A stretch of 6,455 nt of DNA. Origin: Methanosaeta sp. UBA80. Its GTDB lineage: Archaea; Halobacteriota; Methanosarcinia; Methanotrichales; Methanotrichaceae. The notes beneath the pieces were generated by a model, which saw nothing but the letters and a program-made list of their open reading frames with translations, was not told the origin of the DNA and made no database searches. Positions within the stretch are counted from its first letter, which is position 1. Every line of letters starts with the position of its first letter. Shown here piece by piece: positions 4,621 through 6,455 of the stretch. The DNA is taken from positions 1,597 through 8,051 of the forward strand of contig DAWB01000138.1 of assembly GCA_002505805.1 (NCBI GenBank). The letters run 5' to 3'. The position numbers and the translations under genes are program-made.

Positions 4621-5705
4621 CTTGACAACTCTCTATAAATTGAAAATTTATTCATATCAAAGCCCCTGGCCTCCAGCCACTCTCTGGTCCTTCCTAGAAC
4701 CACGAGAGGCGCCAGGCCAAGCTGCCTCAAATCTTCCGATCCGGTGAGAAACATGGCCGTCCTTAAAGCCCGGATGTAAGAGCGGGCTGTCCGGACCACC
4801 TCATCCCTGCCCTCTGAGGCGGGACGGAGAAAGGGAAGTGAGGCCCCTGCCAGGCCCGCTCCCAGGGCCAGGCTTCTGGCCACATCTAGGCCGCTCCTGA
4901 TCCCTCCCGAGGAGATGACATAGGCTCCCGCCGATCGGCACTCTACTATGCTTGCCGGTGTGGGAATGCCCCAGGACTCCATCAGCCGTCCCATCTCTTC
5001 CAGGTCATCGTCTTTCGTCTCTGCCGCCCGAAAGGCCTCTACTCCCGCCCAGGAGAGCCCTCCTGTGCCGGAGACATCTATCATCTTCACCCCGGCGGAT
5101 ACCAGATCGGAGGCCACCTCCCTGCTGATGCCCGCTCCGGTCTCCTTGACCATTATGGGCACCGGCCCTTTCGCCGCTGACTTGATTGCATCCAGCACAC
5201 CTGCTCCATCCCTGTCTCCCTCCGGCTGTATGCTCTCCTGCAGGAAGTTGAGATGTATAGCTATGGCATCGGCATCGATCATCTCCGCCAGCTTCTCTAT
5301 TATCTCCGGGCCGCTTCTCTTGAGCTGCACCGCTCCGATGTTGCCTATAACCGGAACATCAGGAGCAGCATCTCTCACCACAGAGAAGGTCTCCTCCAGA
5401 GCTCTATCTTCCAGGGCCGCTCTCTGCGAGCCCACACCGATGGCTATGCCCGTCTCTGAAGCCGCCTGGCCCAGGCGCAGGTTGATCTCCTTGGTGGCGG
5501 GATGGCCCCCGGTCATGGCACAGATCATGAGCGGCGCAGCAAGCTCTTTTCCCAAAAAGCGGCAGGTTGTGTCTATATCGATCTCGTCTATCTCCGGCAG
5601 GGCTCTATGAAGCAATACTATATCCTCAAAAGGCCGGCCAGTTGTCTCCACCTTCTGGTTCAGGCAGATTCTGATATGGTCGAGCTTGCGACTGGATGTG
5701 CTCAT
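4617..5705 (-). CDS. fni: Type 2 isopentenyl-diphosphate delta-isomerase (FMN-dependent)
   Basis: Seen: 362 aa, normal length. Motifs: RKLDH (6-10) near the N-terminus, MTGG (64-67), GSQR (92-95), GNIGAVQ (121-127), HLNFLQE (151-157) with the substrate/Mg-linked Gln156-Glu157, VKETGAGIS (186-194), DVSGTGG (210-216) and the FMN-phosphate site SSGGIRSGLDVA (265-276). These define the TIM-barrel FMN enzyme IDI-2. Known: it interconverts IPP and DMAPP using reduced FMN, Mg and NAD(P)H, supplying the allylic primer for IdsA. Start: ATG 5705 overlaps the IPK stop by ATGA, with GAGGT about 5 nt upstream. Odd: the family usually has Pro in HLNPxQE; here it is Phe154. Cytosolic, second gene of the operon. 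Confidence 0.95.
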   Translation of the reverse strand: MSTSSRKLDHIRICLNQKVETTGRPFEDIVLLHRALPEIDEIDIDTTCRFLGKELAAPLMICAMTGGHPATKEINLRLGQAASETGIAIGVGSQRAALEDRALEETFSVVRDAAPDVPVIGNIGAVQLKRSGPEIIEKLAEMIDADAIAIHLNFLQESIQPEGDRDGAGVLDAIKSAAKGPVPIMVKETGAGISREVASDLVSAGVKMIDVSGTGGLSWAGVEAFRAAETKDDDLEEMGRLMESWGIPTPASIVECRSAGAYVISSGGIRSGLDVARSLALGAGLAGASLPFLRPASEGRDEVVRTARSYIRALRTAMFLTGSEDLRQLGLAPLVVLGRTREWLEARGFDMNKFSIYRELSR

Positions 5706-6454
5706 TTCGACCTCACGATTCTGGTTCCCACTCTCTCACCTTTCAAGGCCCGGGTGATATTTCCTTCCTTTCCGGCATGGAATATCACCGACTCCGTGCC
5801 CCGGTCGGCCAGCTCCAGCAGCTCCAAGAGCTTGCCTCTCATTCCACCGGTCACATCCACCCCGGCGCTTGTTCCGATATCGTCCTCAAACCTCACGAGA
5901 TCGTCCCTTTTGATCTCTGCCAGAGGGCGACCGGAGACCAGAACACCATCCACATTGCTGCCCACAGCCACAGTCTCGGATTGGAGCTTGCCGGCCAGAT
6001 ATGCTATCAGTTGATCCCCGGAGACTATTGATGCACCCATTGAGGCGTCCATGGCCACATCGCCATGCAAAACCGGCATTATCCCCTCGGCAATCATCTT
6101 TTTTATCGGATCCAAAAAGAAGCTCTCAATTCTGCCCTGACGGAGCATGGCTGTCGAGAGTGGATGGACCGGCAGGCACTCGACGCCAGCCCGGCCTAAA
6201 GACTCCACAACCATCTCACAGAGCCTGGCTACGGAGAGATGAGTCTGGCGCAGCCCCTCCGGGCTGAAATTCTGGGGCAGGCCGTATCTTTTGGCCGGAA
6301 TATGGCCGAATGATCCTGCTCCATGAACCAGCACCAGGTCTTCCGGGCGGGTGGCTATCTCGGCGGCAATGCGGTCGATCTCTTCCGGGCGGGCGGCAAG
6401 AGGCCGACTCTTGTCGGTCAATATGCTTCCCCCGATCTTGAGGATCCTGGTCAT
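5702..6454 (-). CDS. ipk: Isopentenyl phosphate kinase
   Basis: Seen: complete 250-aa protein of the amino-acid-kinase fold; the ATG at 6454 is one base from the window edge, so the SD is not visible. Motifs: LKIGGSILTDK (5-15) with the phosphate-loop glycines and lysines, VHGAGSFGH (43-51) with His51 in the place of the catalytic/substrate histidine typical of IPK, GDVAMD (131-136), SGDQLIAYLA (145-154), SNVDGV (166-171) and TGGMRGK (202-208). Known: it phosphorylates isopentenyl phosphate with ATP to IPP, the last step of the archaeal alternative mevalonate pathway; His51 and the GAGSFGH motif separate it from glutamate and carbamate kinases. It overlaps fni by 4 nt, so kinase and isomerase are probably made together. 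In related methanogens mevalonate kinase lies just upstream, which would be outside the right edge here. Confidence 0.94.
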   Translation of the reverse strand: MTRILKIGGSILTDKSRPLAARPEEIDRIAAEIATRPEDLVLVHGAGSFGHIPAKRYGLPQNFSPEGLRQTHLSVARLCEMVVESLGRAGVECLPVHPLSTAMLRQGRIESFFLDPIKKMIAEGIMPVLHGDVAMDASMGASIVSGDQLIAYLAGKLQSETVAVGSNVDGVLVSGRPLAEIKRDDLVRFEDDIGTSAGVDVTGGMRGKLLELLELADRGTESVIFHAGKEGNITRALKGERVGTRIVRSK

Positions 6455-6455
6455 G

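Noticed and set aside
3655..4638. 327-aa open frame on the plus strand opposite RNase J
   Set aside because: It is antisense to a clearly conserved gene with all catalytic motifs; composition (Gly, His, Asp, Leu rich, no known motif) is that of a GC-rich shadow frame.
4948..5610. 220-aa plus-strand frame opposite fni
   Set aside because: Ser/Ala/Pro-rich shadow of the IDI-2 gene, with no motif and no SD-supported start.
5502..6014. 170-aa plus-strand frame spanning the fni/IPK junction
   Set aside because: Antisense to two real, overlapping genes and low-complexity Ser/Pro content.
1..6455. Mobile elements, CRISPR repeats, tRNA/rRNA genes
   Set aside because: No direct-repeat arrays, transposase motifs, flanking inverted repeats or cloverleaf-like sequence were seen on either strand.

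Overview
The window looks archaeal, most likely from a methanogenic euryarchaeon (Methanosarcinales, for example a Methanothrix-like organism). This is inferred from gene content and order: isopentenyl phosphate kinase, type 2 IPP isomerase, archaeal RNase J and a GGPP synthase run in one tightly overlapping operon, as known from methanogens. TTTATAT-type TATA elements, GGTGA-like Shine-Dalgarno sites and short T-runs at gene ends agree with this. No rRNA, tRNA, CRISPR or insertion sequence was seen.

Left part (1-1635), polyamine metabolism. On the minus strand, 1-300 is the first 100 residues of a SpeA-type biosynthetic arginine decarboxylase, cut by the window edge just after its PLP-binding lysine. 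Divergent from it, 598-1635 (+) encodes a deoxyhypusine synthase-family protein. Its active-site signature (PKNFIQQ, PHWGGLSG) matches the bacterial/cyanobacterial DHS-like group linked to homospermidine synthesis rather than classical DHS. The 297-bp gap between them holds the most unusual material in the window: a 17-codon arginine-rich leader ORF with a strong SD, directly upstream of and in frame with speA; a GC-rich hairpin inside it; an 18-bp inverted repeat at the expected transcription start; and several TATA-like boxes.

Middle (1636-1725): a short convergent intergenic region with T-rich termination signals for both strands.

Right part (1726-6454, all minus strand), isoprenoid/ether-lipid operon. 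In transcription order: IPK (6454-5702), fni/IDI-2 (5705-4617), RNase J (4620-3283), idsA (3268-2288), a 73-aa histidine-rich small protein (2275-2054) and a 98-aa unknown small protein (2022-1726). The first three genes are joined by 4-nt ATGA overlaps, and the later ones are 12-31 nt apart, so all six are probably one transcript whose promoter lies beyond the right edge. IPK makes IPP from isopentenyl phosphate, IDI-2 equilibrates IPP and DMAPP, and IdsA condenses them to the C20 chain of archaeal lipids. RNase J is an RNA-decay enzyme carried in the same operon. The two small genes at the end have no recognised function; the first contains five histidines spaced exactly four residues apart.
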